This document shows, in pieces, positions 8,047 through 14,936 of a stretch of DNA of 64,000 nucleotides. Under the pieces are notes generated by a model. The model saw nothing but the letters and a program-made list of their open reading frames with translations. It was not told the DNA's origin and searched no databases. The stretch is from contig DASTBV010000147.1 in NCBI GenBank assembly GCA_035711805.1, forward strand, positions 62,001 through 126,000, given 5' to 3'. Each line of letters begins with the position of its first letter. The first letter of the stretch is position 1. The DNA is from Gp6-AA40 sp035711805 (GTDB lineage: Bacteria; Acidobacteriota; Vicinamibacteria; Vicinamibacterales; UBA2999). The position numbers and the translations under genes are program-made.

Positions 8047-8667
8047 ATGCATGATCGCGCCGAGGTGGCTCCGCAACTTCACGCCTGGGACCGCGGCCTG
8101 ACCGTGGATCAGGCGCTGGCGCACGAGTTCGAAGCCCGCCTGGTCGAGTCGTCCACCCTGGCAGTGCGCGTTGCCTACAGCGTGCTTCGCAACCGCGAGG
8201 ACGCCGAGGACGTCGCGCAGGAAGCGTTCGCGAAGGCGTACCGGAGCTTCAGCCAGCTGCGCGACCGCGACCGTTTTCGCGCCTGGCTGGTGCGGATGAC
8301 CTGGCGGATGGCCCTCGACCGTCAGCGCACAAACCGCCGGCGGGCGGCTCGTGAATTGCGCGCGGCTGCGGCCGACCTTTCCGCCTCCGCCAACGGCTAC
8401 GGCGGACCCGCCGACGCATCCTGCGAAGGCGGGCAGGTCGGCCTTGAAGCGCACGAACGCGCAGCGCATCTCTGGCGCGCGATCGATGGGCTCTCTGAAA
8501 AGCTGCGCGTCGTCATCGTGCTCGCCGGAATCCAGGAACACGACATCAAGGAAGTGGCGGCGCTGCTCGAACTTCCGGAAGGCACCGTCAAATCGCGGCT
8601 GTTCGCCGCCCGCCAACAGTTGAAGGACGCATTGTCATGGATGTCACAGGACGATCGCAGCCGCTGA
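8047..8667 (+). CDS. ECF-type RNA polymerase sigma factor
   Basis: The 206 aa protein has sigma region 2 (AYSVLRNREDAEDVAQEAFAKAYRS, in two blocks around residues 38-62, then RFRAWLVRMTWRMALDRQR) and region 4 (LSEKLRVVIVLAGIQEHDI, then EVAALLELPEGTVKSRLFAAR). It should direct RNA polymerase to a small regulon under control of a partner protein, most likely the overlapping gene downstream. Residues ~109-132 of the linker between the two regions are encoded by a three-way-junction repeat element inserted in frame (8371-8442), which makes this linker unusually long and Gly/Ala/Ser-rich. Start ATG 8047. Confidence 0.9.
   Translation: MHDRAEVAPQLHAWDRGLTVDQALAHEFEARLVESSTLAVRVAYSVLRNREDAEDVAQEAFAKAYRSFSQLRDRDRFRAWLVRMTWRMALDRQRTNRRRAARELRAAAADLSASANGYGGPADASCEGGQVGLEAHERAAHLWRAIDGLSEKLRVVIVLAGIQEHDIKEVAALLELPEGTVKSRLFAARQQLKDALSWMSQDDRSR
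8371..8442 (+). repeat. GC-rich three-way-junction element inside the sigma factor gene
   Basis: The outer stem is GCCGACCT (8371-8378) with AGGTCGGC (8435-8442). Inside it lie two further stems, TCCGCC/GGCGGA (8380-8385 with 8401-8406) and CCCGCC/GGCGGG (8407-8412 with 8428-8433). The element is exactly in frame, contains no stop, and falls in the inter-domain linker of the ECF sigma factor. It shares the TCCGCC/GGCGGA core with the 28 bp repeats and the rpsP insertion. Confidence 0.75.
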
Positions 8668-9221
8668 ATGATTCACAGCTCGATCGCGAGATCGAGTCGG
8701 CTGTCGGCATCGAGCCGTCCACGGAGTTCCTCGCGCGGGTGCGGACCCGAATCGCCGCTGAACCGCAGCGGTCGGCGTGGCGTCTCTCATTTGAACCACT
8801 TGCCGGTGTTGCGATTGTGGGGATCGTGCTGGCTGTTGTCGTTCCCCAGTTCATACGCGAGGAGACGGCGCGGCCGCAGGTGATCCACTCACAGGTTGTG
8901 GAGGTTCCAGTGCCGGCGGCTGAAGCCCGCACAGCGCCCCAGGCGTCACATGCGAGCGCGCCCCGTGCGCCGAAGGCGGCTGTGGAGCGAACCGAACCGC
9001 ACACGCTCCCGTTGCAGCTCAGTCCCGTGCAGTTCGCGGAGGAAGATCGGCTCGCGTTTGCGTGGTTTGCGGCGGCCGTTGCCGATGGCACGGTGGCCCA
9101 GGAGAAGGTGGTTCCGGCGCTGGGCGAGGAAGAAATGACGCCTCTCGCCATTGGGTCACTGGTGATCGACCCGCTGCCGCCGCTGGCGCGCGTCGAGAGA
9201 CAAGGAGAAGGTCAGTGGTGA
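8637..9221 (+). CDS. Putative membrane-anchored anti-sigma or regulatory protein
   Basis: A 194 aa protein whose ATG overlaps the end of the ECF sigma gene by 31 bases, the usual arrangement for a sigma factor and its regulator. The N-terminal ~50 residues are soluble and helical (LDREIESAVGIEPSTEFLAR). One membrane helix follows (GVAIVGIVLAVVVP, about residues 58-71), then a Pro/Ala-rich linker and a C-terminal portion likely outside the cytoplasm. No zinc anti-sigma HxxxCxxC motif is visible, so the anti-sigma role rests on position and topology only. Confidence 0.65.
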   Translation: MDVTGRSQPLNDSQLDREIESAVGIEPSTEFLARVRTRIAAEPQRSAWRLSFEPLAGVAIVGIVLAVVVPQFIREETARPQVIHSQVVEVPVPAAEARTAPQASHASAPRAPKAAVERTEPHTLPLQLSPVQFAEEDRLAFAWFAAAVADGTVAQEKVVPALGEEEMTPLAIGSLVIDPLPPLARVERQGEGQW

Positions 9222-9943
9222 AACGCTATCTGATGACATTGGCGGCTGTCGTTCTGACCGTCGCTGCCTCTGTAGATGCGCAGCAGAAGCCGGCAACGGC
9301 TGCGGAGAAAGAGGCCGCGGAAGAGAAGGCGGCCATGGACGCGATGGCCCGAATGGCGGCGCAACAGGCGGAAGCCGTGGCTCGCGCGCAGCAGAAGGTC
9401 GCGGAAGAGGCGAGGCGTGCCGACGAAGAGCGTGTTCGACAGATCGAAGCAAAGCGCAGAGAGCTGATCCCTGTGGACGTGGAGGTCGTGATCTCCCGTT
9501 ATCAAAACGACAAGAGGATCAGCAGCCTGCCGTACTTTCTCGCCGTGAACGCCGGCGAGGATACGCAGGTAACCAAGCTCCGCATGGGAGCGAACGTCGC
9601 AGTGCCTTCGTCTACCTTTACGCCTGTCGGCGCTGACGGCAAGCCCGCAGCGAACCCACTGGCTACTTACAACTACCGGGACGTCGGCACCAATATCGAC
9701 TGTCTCGCGAAGCCGCTGGGCGACGGAAGGTTCAGTGTCTACGTCAGCGTTGGCGAACGGTCCGTGGTTCAGCCGCCGGCGACTTGCAACAGTGCAGCGA
9801 GCTGCGCTCCTGTGATCCGGAACTTCGAGGCAGAAAACACCCTGGTGCTTCGCGACGGCCAGACGCGTCAGTTCACGGCTGCCGCGGATCGTGTGACCGG
9901 TGAAGTGGTCAAGGTTGACGTCACGCTGAAAGTCGCCAAGTGA
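9215..9943 (+). CDS. Exported coiled-coil protein of unknown function
   Basis: The signal peptide is MTLAAVVLTVAASVDAQQ-like at the N-terminus. A long Ala/Glu/Lys/Arg coiled coil (about residues 25-80) follows, then a globular region (VDVEVVISRYQNDKRISSLP onward) ending in a VTGEVVKVDVTLKVAK strand. The start is GTG 9215 or GTG 9218, both well placed after AGGAG (9203-9207); upstream frame is a shadow of the previous gene. Two Cys pairs in the C-terminal half (NIDCLAK and the CNSAASCAP region) suggest a periplasmic fold. It is the third gene of the sigma-factor operon and overlaps its neighbours on both sides. I do not recognise the family with certainty. Confidence 0.7.
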   Translation: MVKRYLMTLAAVVLTVAASVDAQQKPATAAEKEAAEEKAAMDAMARMAAQQAEAVARAQQKVAEEARRADEERVRQIEAKRRELIPVDVEVVISRYQNDKRISSLPYFLAVNAGEDTQVTKLRMGANVAVPSSTFTPVGADGKPAANPLATYNYRDVGTNIDCLAKPLGDGRFSVYVSVGERSVVQPPATCNSAASCAPVIRNFEAENTLVLRDGQTRQFTAAADRVTGEVVKVDVTLKVAK

Positions 9944-10899
9944 ACCACACCACTGCGCTGGTGCTGGCCGCCGCAGTCCTGTCGGCGGCCGTGGCGCCAG
10001 AGCAGGACAGCGACATCGGCCCGCCTCCCGGGCGCCTTATCGACGTTGGCGGGCGCACACTCCACTTCATCTGCAGCGGCGCAGGCTCGCCGACGATCAT
10101 TCTCGAGGCCGGCGCCAGCGCTTTTGCAATCGATTGGTCGCTCGTGCAGCCGGAAGTCGCGCGACGCAACCGTGTCTGCTCCTACGACCGTGCGGGGTCG
10201 GGATGGAGTGAGCCGCGGGGCGAAGTCGACACGCCTGCGCGCATCGTGCGCGATCTTCACGCGGCGCTTGCGGCGGCGGGGGAAAAGCCACCCTACGTGC
10301 TGGTTGGAGCGTCGATGGGCGGGGTGTACGTCCGTTTGTATCAACTCGAATACCCGACCGAAGTGGCGGGTCTGGTGTTCGTTGATCCGTCAACCGAAGA
10401 CGGCCTCTTCACGATGTATCAGGGCAAGGGTGTCGAGATCGCGTCGCTGACGGCGGAGCAGTTGCTTACAACGATGCCGTCAGGACCAGTTCAGGTGCCG
10501 CGGCGCCAGGCGCAAACGGGTGCCCCGTTCGATCGTTTACCGCGAGAGCTTTACGAGATCCGGGTGAAGTTGGAGCAGCGGCTGATTGATTCGATTCCGC
10601 CGACGGTTCCGGCCGACGTTGTCCGCGACGTCAACGAGGGAAACCGCGCCGCGCTGGCGCGATTACGTGACAGTCGGACGATGCCGGACGCACCCTTCGC
10701 CACAGTTCCGCTTGTCGCCCTGACGCGTGGTGACGGCCCCGCAGCAAACCACGCGGCGCTGGCGAAGCTGTCGGCCCGAGGACGCCATATCGTCGTCGCT
10801 GGTGCTGCGCACGAGATCCATCTGTCTGATCCCGCGACCGTCGTTCAGGCGATCAATAACGTGATCGACGCTACTGCCCGTTCAACGGATGCGAAGTGA
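9940..10899 (+). CDS. Exported alpha/beta-hydrolase
   Basis: A 319 aa protein with an N-terminal signal sequence (ALVLAAAVLSAAVA) and a clear alpha/beta-hydrolase fold. It has GGRTLHFICSGAGSPTIILE (oxyanion-hole region), the nucleophile elbow GASMGGVYVR with Ser near residue 126, and a late AGAAHEIHLSDP containing the catalytic His. The substrate cannot be inferred; esterase or haloalkane-dehalogenase-like folds are the closest. The GTG start at 9940 overlaps the previous stop by 4 bases, so it belongs to the ECF sigma operon. Its 3' end overlaps the convergent ferredoxin gene by 29 bases. Confidence 0.85.
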   Translation: MNHTTALVLAAAVLSAAVAPEQDSDIGPPPGRLIDVGGRTLHFICSGAGSPTIILEAGASAFAIDWSLVQPEVARRNRVCSYDRAGSGWSEPRGEVDTPARIVRDLHAALAAAGEKPPYVLVGASMGGVYVRLYQLEYPTEVAGLVFVDPSTEDGLFTMYQGKGVEIASLTAEQLLTTMPSGPVQVPRRQAQTGAPFDRLPRELYEIRVKLEQRLIDSIPPTVPADVVRDVNEGNRAALARLRDSRTMPDAPFATVPLVALTRGDGPAANHAALAKLSARGRHIVVAGAAHEIHLSDPATVVQAINNVIDATARSTDAK

Positions 10900-11236
10900 T
10901 CAGCAGATCCTCGACGATTCGACCGCCGATCAGGTGTTCCTGAATGATCCGCTCGAGCGCGGGCGGGTCGCATTCGCGGTACCACGCGCCTTCCGGATAG
11001 ACGACCGCGATGGGGCCTCCTTCACAGATGCGAAGGCAATTGGCCTTGGTGCGCAGGATGCCCCCCTGATTGGCGAGGCCCAGCTCGGCAAGCCGCCGCT
11101 TCAGGAACTCCCACGCCGCAACACCGCGTTCCATGTCGCAGCACTTCGGTTTGGTCTGCTCGGCGCACAGGAAGATGTGACGGCGCGCAACCGGGACGCC
11201 GATCGTGTGGGCGATCTGGAAAAGTGAATCGCTCAT
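10871..11236 (-). CDS. Thioredoxin-like [2Fe-2S] ferredoxin domain protein
   Basis: A 121 aa protein with the cysteine pattern of thioredoxin-like 2Fe-2S ferredoxins: HIFLCAEQTKPKCC near residue 21, and NCLRICEGGP near residue 67. It starts MSDSLFQIAHTIG. Such proteins carry single electrons and resemble the NuoE/HoxE fold; the partner is not evident here. It is transcribed toward, and overlaps, the end of the hydrolase gene. Upstream lies the word-repeat hairpin of 11241-11304. Confidence 0.85.
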   Translation of the reverse strand: MSDSLFQIAHTIGVPVARRHIFLCAEQTKPKCCDMERGVAAWEFLKRRLAELGLANQGGILRTKANCLRICEGGPIAVVYPEGAWYRECDPPALERIIQEHLIGGRIVEDLLITSHPLNGQ

Positions 11237-11240
11237 GAAA

Positions 11241-11304
11241 TGCAGAATTCAGAATTCAGCATGCAGGCAAGACTGGTTCTGTCTGCATTCTGAAGTCAGA
11301 ATTA
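11241..11304 (+). repeat. Word-repeat hairpin (CAGAATT type)
   Basis: The left arm 11241-11266 contains CAGAATT words in tandem. The right arm 11282-11304 contains the complementary words (CTGCATTCTG, TCAGAATT). It lies between the minus-strand secreted-protein gene and the ferredoxin gene. The TAA stop of the secreted-protein gene sits at its right edge. Confidence 0.75.
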
Positions 11305-12183
11305 CCGTTTTCCAAGTACCGGATTTCTCAGCGGCTCCGACCCCGGGACCGTCCACGGCTTGATCCGACCCTCCAGCAGCGATCGGTTGTTCTCCTGGCA
11401 GGAGTACTCGATCAGCTCGCCCGTCGTCAGCGTGAACGTGCGCTCGTTCGTCCACGGCTTCGTGTAATACACGGGATCGGTGATGGTGACGGTGTAGGCG
11501 ATATGCCCGGCGTCGTACCGCCGGAACGTCTGCACGACGTGGAGCTTGTCGCTGTGTGGATGGCCGCGGGTGTCGAGGCGGCTCCACCCGTTGAACCCGA
11601 TGGTGTCCACGATCAGCGTGTCGCCGTCCCATTTCGCGATCGACTCGCCGAACCAGGTCGGGTTCGGCTCGGCGGAGTGCGCGTCCTTGAATGGCACGAC
11701 GTGGAACCAGGTACCCATCTCGAACAGGAACGCGACGTGCCGGTCGGTCTGCATGATCTGGATCGGAAACGGTCCGTTGAACGATCGCGTCAGTCCGTAG
11801 GGCATGCACATGCCCGTGTAGTCGCCGTCCTTTTCAGGGTCATAGCTCTTGATGTTCTCGACGCCGGCCGGCGTGAACGGTAATGGGCCTGCACCCTTCT
11901 GCTGCATCGCGTTCTTCGCCGACAGGGTCATGTCAGGGACATAGGGGTGATCCCACACGCCGTTGAAATCGGGACGGCCGTTTGCCAGACGCGGCGCGGC
12001 GCCGCTGGGGGCGTTACGGCTCCCGGGCGTTGACCCCTCGCCTGGAACGCCCGATCCGACGGTTCCGAGCGTGGATCCCACAGGAACACTCTGCTGCTGG
12101 GCTCGGATCGCGCCTCCGAGCACGACCATCAGGATCGCGATTCCCGTCACAAACCGCGTGGGAGAAGTCAGGGAAGAAGTCAT
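11302..12183 (-). CDS. Secreted acidobacterial protein (NGRPDFNGVWDHP family)
   Basis: An exported 293 aa protein: MTSSLTSPTRFVTGIAIL and following residues form a signal peptide ending near AIRAQQ. Motifs shared with the gene at 63152-63943 are DFNGVWDHP (DLSGTWSGG there), MCMPYGL (LCLPMGI), WDGDTLIVDTIGF (WDGDALVVETTHF) and a late TITDPVYYTKPW (TIDDKKAYEGPF). The family is abundant in Acidobacteriota and uncharacterised; the beta-rich profile suggests a ligand-binding barrel. The ATG at 12183 is preferred over the upstream frame because it starts the signal peptide. A TATAAT box lies 9 bases upstream. Confidence 0.75.
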   Translation of the reverse strand: MTSSLTSPTRFVTGIAILMVVLGGAIRAQQQSVPVGSTLGTVGSGVPGEGSTPGSRNAPSGAAPRLANGRPDFNGVWDHPYVPDMTLSAKNAMQQKGAGPLPFTPAGVENIKSYDPEKDGDYTGMCMPYGLTRSFNGPFPIQIMQTDRHVAFLFEMGTWFHVVPFKDAHSAEPNPTWFGESIAKWDGDTLIVDTIGFNGWSRLDTRGHPHSDKLHVVQTFRRYDAGHIAYTVTITDPVYYTKPWTNERTFTLTTGELIEYSCQENNRSLLEGRIKPWTVPGSEPLRNPVLGKR

Positions 12184-12192
12184 AGCGCCTCG

Positions 12193-12198
12193 ATTATA
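12193..12198 (-). promoter_or_regulatory. -10 box (TATAAT) very close to a start codon
   Basis: A perfect TATAAT on the minus strand, 9 bases from ATG 12183. Transcription would begin within a few bases of the start codon, so the message would be nearly leaderless. No convincing -35 box is present. Confidence 0.4.
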
Positions 12199-12211
12199 CG
12201 GGCGACGGTGG

Positions 12212-12241
12212 TTGCCCGTCGCCGTCAAACTGGCCTAAGAT
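12212..12241 (+). promoter_or_regulatory. Possible sigma-70 promoter for ffh
   Basis: TTGCCC at 12212-12217 and TAAGAT at 12236-12241 are 18 bases apart, upstream of ffh and divergent from the promoter of the secreted-protein gene. The match is weak (four of six bases in each box). Confidence 0.3.
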
Positions 12242-12250
12242 AAGGGTTTG

Positions 12251-12303
12251 CGCGTGTTGGGCACCCAGGCAACATAGGCTACCCAGCAACACAGGCAACC
12301 CAA
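12251..12303 (+). repeat. Word-repeat element (ACAGGCAAC type) before ffh
   Basis: Imperfect 8-9 base words (CCCAGGCAA, CATAGGCTA, CACAGGCAA and similar), with a short inverted segment (GTGTTGGG) at the left. It ends directly at the ffh ATG, so it forms the untranslated leader of ffh and takes the place of a normal Shine-Dalgarno. Confidence 0.65.
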
Positions 12304-12304
12304 C

Positions 12305-13744
12305 ATGTTCGAATCGCTCAGCACCAGGATCCAGGACGCGTTTCAGTCGCTGCGCGGTGAAGTCCGGCTGACCGAGGAGCATGTCGAGGCCGCGCTGCGC
12401 GAGATTCGCCTGGCGCTGCTCGAGGCGGACGTCAACTTCAAGGTCGTCAAGGCGTTCATCGACCGCGTCCGCGACCGGGCGATGGACCAGGCGGTCCTCA
12501 AAAGCCTGACGCCGGACCAGCAGGTCATCAAGATCGTGCGCGACGAGCTGCTCGCGCTGTTTGGTGACGCTGAGGGCGGCCTGCGCAAGGATGCGTCGAC
12601 GCCGCGAGTCGTGCTGCTCCTCGGCCTCCAGGGATCGGGCAAGACCACCACGTCGGGCAAGCTTGGTGTCTGGCTGAAGCGCCAGGGTAAGCATCCGCTG
12701 ATGGTGTCCACCGACGTGCGCCGCCCGGCGGCGATCCAGCAGCTGTCGGTGGTTGGCGAACAGGCGGACGTGAAGGTGTTCGCGCCCGACACGATGGACC
12801 CTGTGGCGCGCGCGACGGGTGCGTTGACCGAGGCGCGGAGCAAGGGTTTCGACACGGTCATCGTCGACACGGCGGGGCGGCTGCACATCGACGACGACCT
12901 GATGGACGAGCTGCAGGCAATCAAGGATGCCGTGCGGCCGTCGGACCTGCTCTACGTTGCCGATGCGATGACAGGGCAGGATGCGATCAAGAGCGCCGGC
13001 GAGTTCAACCGGCGCGTCGGTGTGACGGGCGTCGTGCTGACGAAGCTCGACGGCGACGCCCGCGGAGGCGCGGCGCTCTCGGTGGTCTCGGTCGTCGGCG
13101 TGCCGATCGCGTTTGTCGGCAGCGGTGAGCGCCTCGAGGATCTCGAGCTCTTTCACCCGGACCGCATCGTGTCGCGCATGCTCGGTATGGGCGACGTGCT
13201 GTCGCTCATCGAGAAGGCCGAGCAGGCCATCGACCAGGACGAGGCCGAGCAGCTCGAAGAGAAGCTGCGGAAGAACGCGTTCACACTGGACGACTTCCGC
13301 AAGCAGCTGAAGACGATCCGGCGGATGGGGCCGCTCGAAAGCGTGCTCGGCATGCTGCCGGGGATGGGGAATCTGAAGCTGACGGCCGAGAACCGTCCCG
13401 ATGAAAAGCAGATGGGGCGGATCGAAGCGATCATCAGCTCGATGACGCCGGCCGAACGGCAGAACGACAAGATCATCAACGGCAGCCGCCGTAAGCGGAT
13501 TGCCGGCGGCAGCGGCACCTCGGTCGAGGAGGTCAATCGGCTGCTGAAGCAGTTCAACGAGATGAAGCGTGTGCTGCAGATGATTGGGCAGGGCGGTCTG
13601 CCGGCGATGAAGGGGATGAAGGGGATGAAGTTGCCGCCGATGGGGCATGGTGGCGCCCCTCGACATGGCTCGGGGCAGGGCGGGTTTGGCGCAGGGAAGA
13701 AGCGGAAGAAAGGCGGGCCCTGGGGCCTGATTAAAACGAGGTAG
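12305..13744 (+). CDS. ffh: Signal recognition particle protein (SRP54 homologue)
   Basis: Ffh binds 4.5S RNA and signal peptides and docks to FtsY (4003-4926). The N domain spans residues 1-90. The G domain has GLQGSGKTTTSGKL, DVRRPAAIQQL, DTAGRLHIDD, TKLDGDARGG and GSGERLEDLE. A C-terminal M domain follows, with LGMLPGMGNL and the RNA-binding IINGSRRKRIAGGSG. The end is a Met/Gly/Lys-rich tail (KGMKGMKLPPMG, then KKRKKGG). At 479 aa it is slightly longer than typical because of this tail. It opens the rpsP-khpA-rimM-trmD-rplS-rnhB run; ffh followed by rpsP is a conserved order. It lies 2 bases from rpsP. Confidence 0.97.
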   Translation: MFESLSTRIQDAFQSLRGEVRLTEEHVEAALREIRLALLEADVNFKVVKAFIDRVRDRAMDQAVLKSLTPDQQVIKIVRDELLALFGDAEGGLRKDASTPRVVLLLGLQGSGKTTTSGKLGVWLKRQGKHPLMVSTDVRRPAAIQQLSVVGEQADVKVFAPDTMDPVARATGALTEARSKGFDTVIVDTAGRLHIDDDLMDELQAIKDAVRPSDLLYVADAMTGQDAIKSAGEFNRRVGVTGVVLTKLDGDARGGAALSVVSVVGVPIAFVGSGERLEDLELFHPDRIVSRMLGMGDVLSLIEKAEQAIDQDEAEQLEEKLRKNAFTLDDFRKQLKTIRRMGPLESVLGMLPGMGNLKLTAENRPDEKQMGRIEAIISSMTPAERQNDKIINGSRRKRIAGGSGTSVEEVNRLLKQFNEMKRVLQMIGQGGLPAMKGMKGMKLPPMGHGGAPRHGSGQGGFGAGKKRKKGGPWGLIKTR

Positions 13745-13746
13745 CG

Positions 13747-14049
13747 ATGTTATCGATTCGTCTGACGCGGATGGGCTCGAAGAAGAAGCCGTACTTCCGC
13801 CTGGTGGTCACAGAAGGGCGCTCGGCGCTGCAGAGCAGTTTTGTCGAGAACCTGGGCACCTACAATCCACGCGTGAAGCCGGCGAAGGTCGAGATCAACC
13901 GCGAGCGCGTGCAGTACTGGCTGAAGAAGGGTGCCAGGCCGTCCGACTCGGTCCGCACCCTGCTGGCCAAGCACGTGACGCGCGACCTGTCCGCCTCCGC
14001 TGCTACGGCGGACACGTCTGCAGCGGCCGAACCGGCGGTTGCTCAGTAA
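13747..14049 (+). CDS. rpsP: 30S ribosomal protein S16
   Basis: Begins MLSIRLTRMGSKKKPYFRLVV, typical of S16, and continues with FVENLGTYNP and YWLKKGARPSDSVRTLL. The conserved core ends near residue 78. The last ~22 residues (Ala/Ser/Thr-rich) are partly encoded by an in-frame 27-base palindrome at 13988-14014, so the tail looks acquired. The total of 100 aa is somewhat longer than the usual 80-90. The stop overlaps the khpA start by one base. Confidence 0.96.
   Translation: MLSIRLTRMGSKKKPYFRLVVTEGRSALQSSFVENLGTYNPRVKPAKVEINRERVQYWLKKGARPSDSVRTLLAKHVTRDLSASAATADTSAAAEPAVAQ
13988..14014 (+). repeat. Palindromic repeat inside the rpsP tail
   Basis: TGTCCGCC (13988-13995) pairs perfectly with GGCGGACA (14007-14014) across an 11-base loop. 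The core matches the dispersed GTCCGCC/GGCGGAC family seen at 6562-6657, 8380-8406 and 36775-36802. It is in frame and codes for part of the Ala/Ser-rich S16 extension. Confidence 0.7.
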
Positions 14050-14303
14050 TGACGGCGGATGGCGCCAGCCCGTTGCGGACGGTCGTCGAAGTCATCGCCC
14101 GCGCGCTGGTCGACAAGCCCGATTCGGTGCGGGTCACCGAGACCGAGCGTCGTGGCATGACCGTGCTGGAACTGACGACCGCCCCCGGGGACATGGGGAA
14201 GATCATCGGACGGCAGGGTCGGACGGCCGCAGCGCTGCGCACCCTGGTGGCGCTGACGGCGGAGAAACACGGGAAGCGCGCGCAGCTGGATATACGGGAC
14301 TGA
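14049..14303 (+). CDS. khpA: KH-domain RNA-binding protein KhpA
   Basis: An 84 aa single KH domain with the GxxG loop region IIGRQGRTAAALRTL at residues ~53-67 and the terminal KRAQLDIRD. KhpA (formerly YlqC) proteins bind RNA, often with KhpB, and influence cell division and elongation in other bacteria. The position between rpsP and rimM is conserved across many phyla. The ATG overlaps the rpsP stop by one base. The word-repeat hairpin begins 6 bases after its stop. Confidence 0.93.
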   Translation: MTADGASPLRTVVEVIARALVDKPDSVRVTETERRGMTVLELTTAPGDMGKIIGRQGRTAAALRTLVALTAEKHGKRAQLDIRD

Positions 14304-14308
14304 GTGAT

Positions 14309-14404
14309 GGGGATCGGGGATCGGGGACAGGGGACCGGGAAGACCCGGAACCAATCCCCGATCCCTACTCCCCGAGCCCCGATCCCTGATCCCCGGTCCC
14401 CGTC
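14309..14404 (+). repeat. Word-repeat hairpin (GGGGATC type) between khpA and rimM
   Basis: The left arm (14309-14340) is a run of heptads GGGGATC, GGGGATC, GGGGACA, GGGGACC. The right arm (14354-14404) is a run of about seven complementary heptads of CCCCGAT type. Together they could form a long GC-rich hairpin. The whole element is open in the rimM reading frame, so it could be translated as an N-terminal extension from GTG 14304. Confidence 0.9.
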
Positions 14405-14414
14405 ATGGGACGAC

Positions 14415-14936
14415 ATGGTCCTGGTCGGGCGAATCGCACGGCCGCACGGTGTCCGTGGCCAGGTGATCGTGAATCCCGAGACCGATTTCGTCGACGAGCG
14501 GTTCGTGAGCGGCGCCACGATGTGGGTGCGATCGGGCCGGGGCGAGGAGTCGCTGACGATCGCGTCGGCCCGCGTGCAGAACGGTCGTCCGGTAATCGGG
14601 TTCGAAGGATTCTCGAGTATCGAGGACGTCGAGCGTCTTGCCGGCCTCGAGCTGCGGGTCCCTGAAGACTCGCTGCGGGTACTCGGCGAGGGTGTGTACT
14701 ACCAGCATCAGCTGGTTGGATGCGCCGTGGAAACCGTGGACGGTGTGCGCATCGGCGAGGTCACCCGCGTCGAGGGAGGAGCGGGAGGCAGCCTTCTTGC
14801 CGTGCGCGGACCCCAGGGCGAAGTGCTGATTCCGTTCGCGCAGCATATCTGCGTGGAGATTGACGTCGCCGCGCGGCGCATCCGGATCGACCCGCCGGAC
14901 GGGCTGCTGGAACTGAACGAGAGAAAGAGATCGTGA
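14415..14936 (+). CDS. rimM: 16S rRNA processing protein RimM
   Basis: RimM assists maturation of the 30S head and binds S19. Family features are MVLVGRIARPHGVRGQV at the start, a GFSSIEDVERLAGLEL segment and the PRC-barrel half with YYQHQLVGCAVET, GGAGGSLLAVRG and LIPFAQHICVEID. The length from ATG 14415 is 173 aa, normal for RimM. The same frame runs back through the word-repeat hairpin to GTG 14304, which would add 37 low-complexity residues; 14415 is preferred because it matches the family's start. The stop overlaps the trmD GTG by four bases. Confidence 0.93.
   Translation: MVLVGRIARPHGVRGQVIVNPETDFVDERFVSGATMWVRSGRGEESLTIASARVQNGRPVIGFEGFSSIEDVERLAGLELRVPEDSLRVLGEGVYYQHQLVGCAVETVDGVRIGEVTRVEGGAGGSLLAVRGPQGEVLIPFAQHICVEIDVAARRIRIDPPDGLLELNERKRS

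Noticed and set aside
12001..12060. An inverted repeat in the secreted-protein gene (GGGCGTT and AACGCCC) as a further inserted element.
   Set aside because: Only one 7-8 bp pair is visible and no sequence match to other elements was found; such pairs occur by chance at this GC level.
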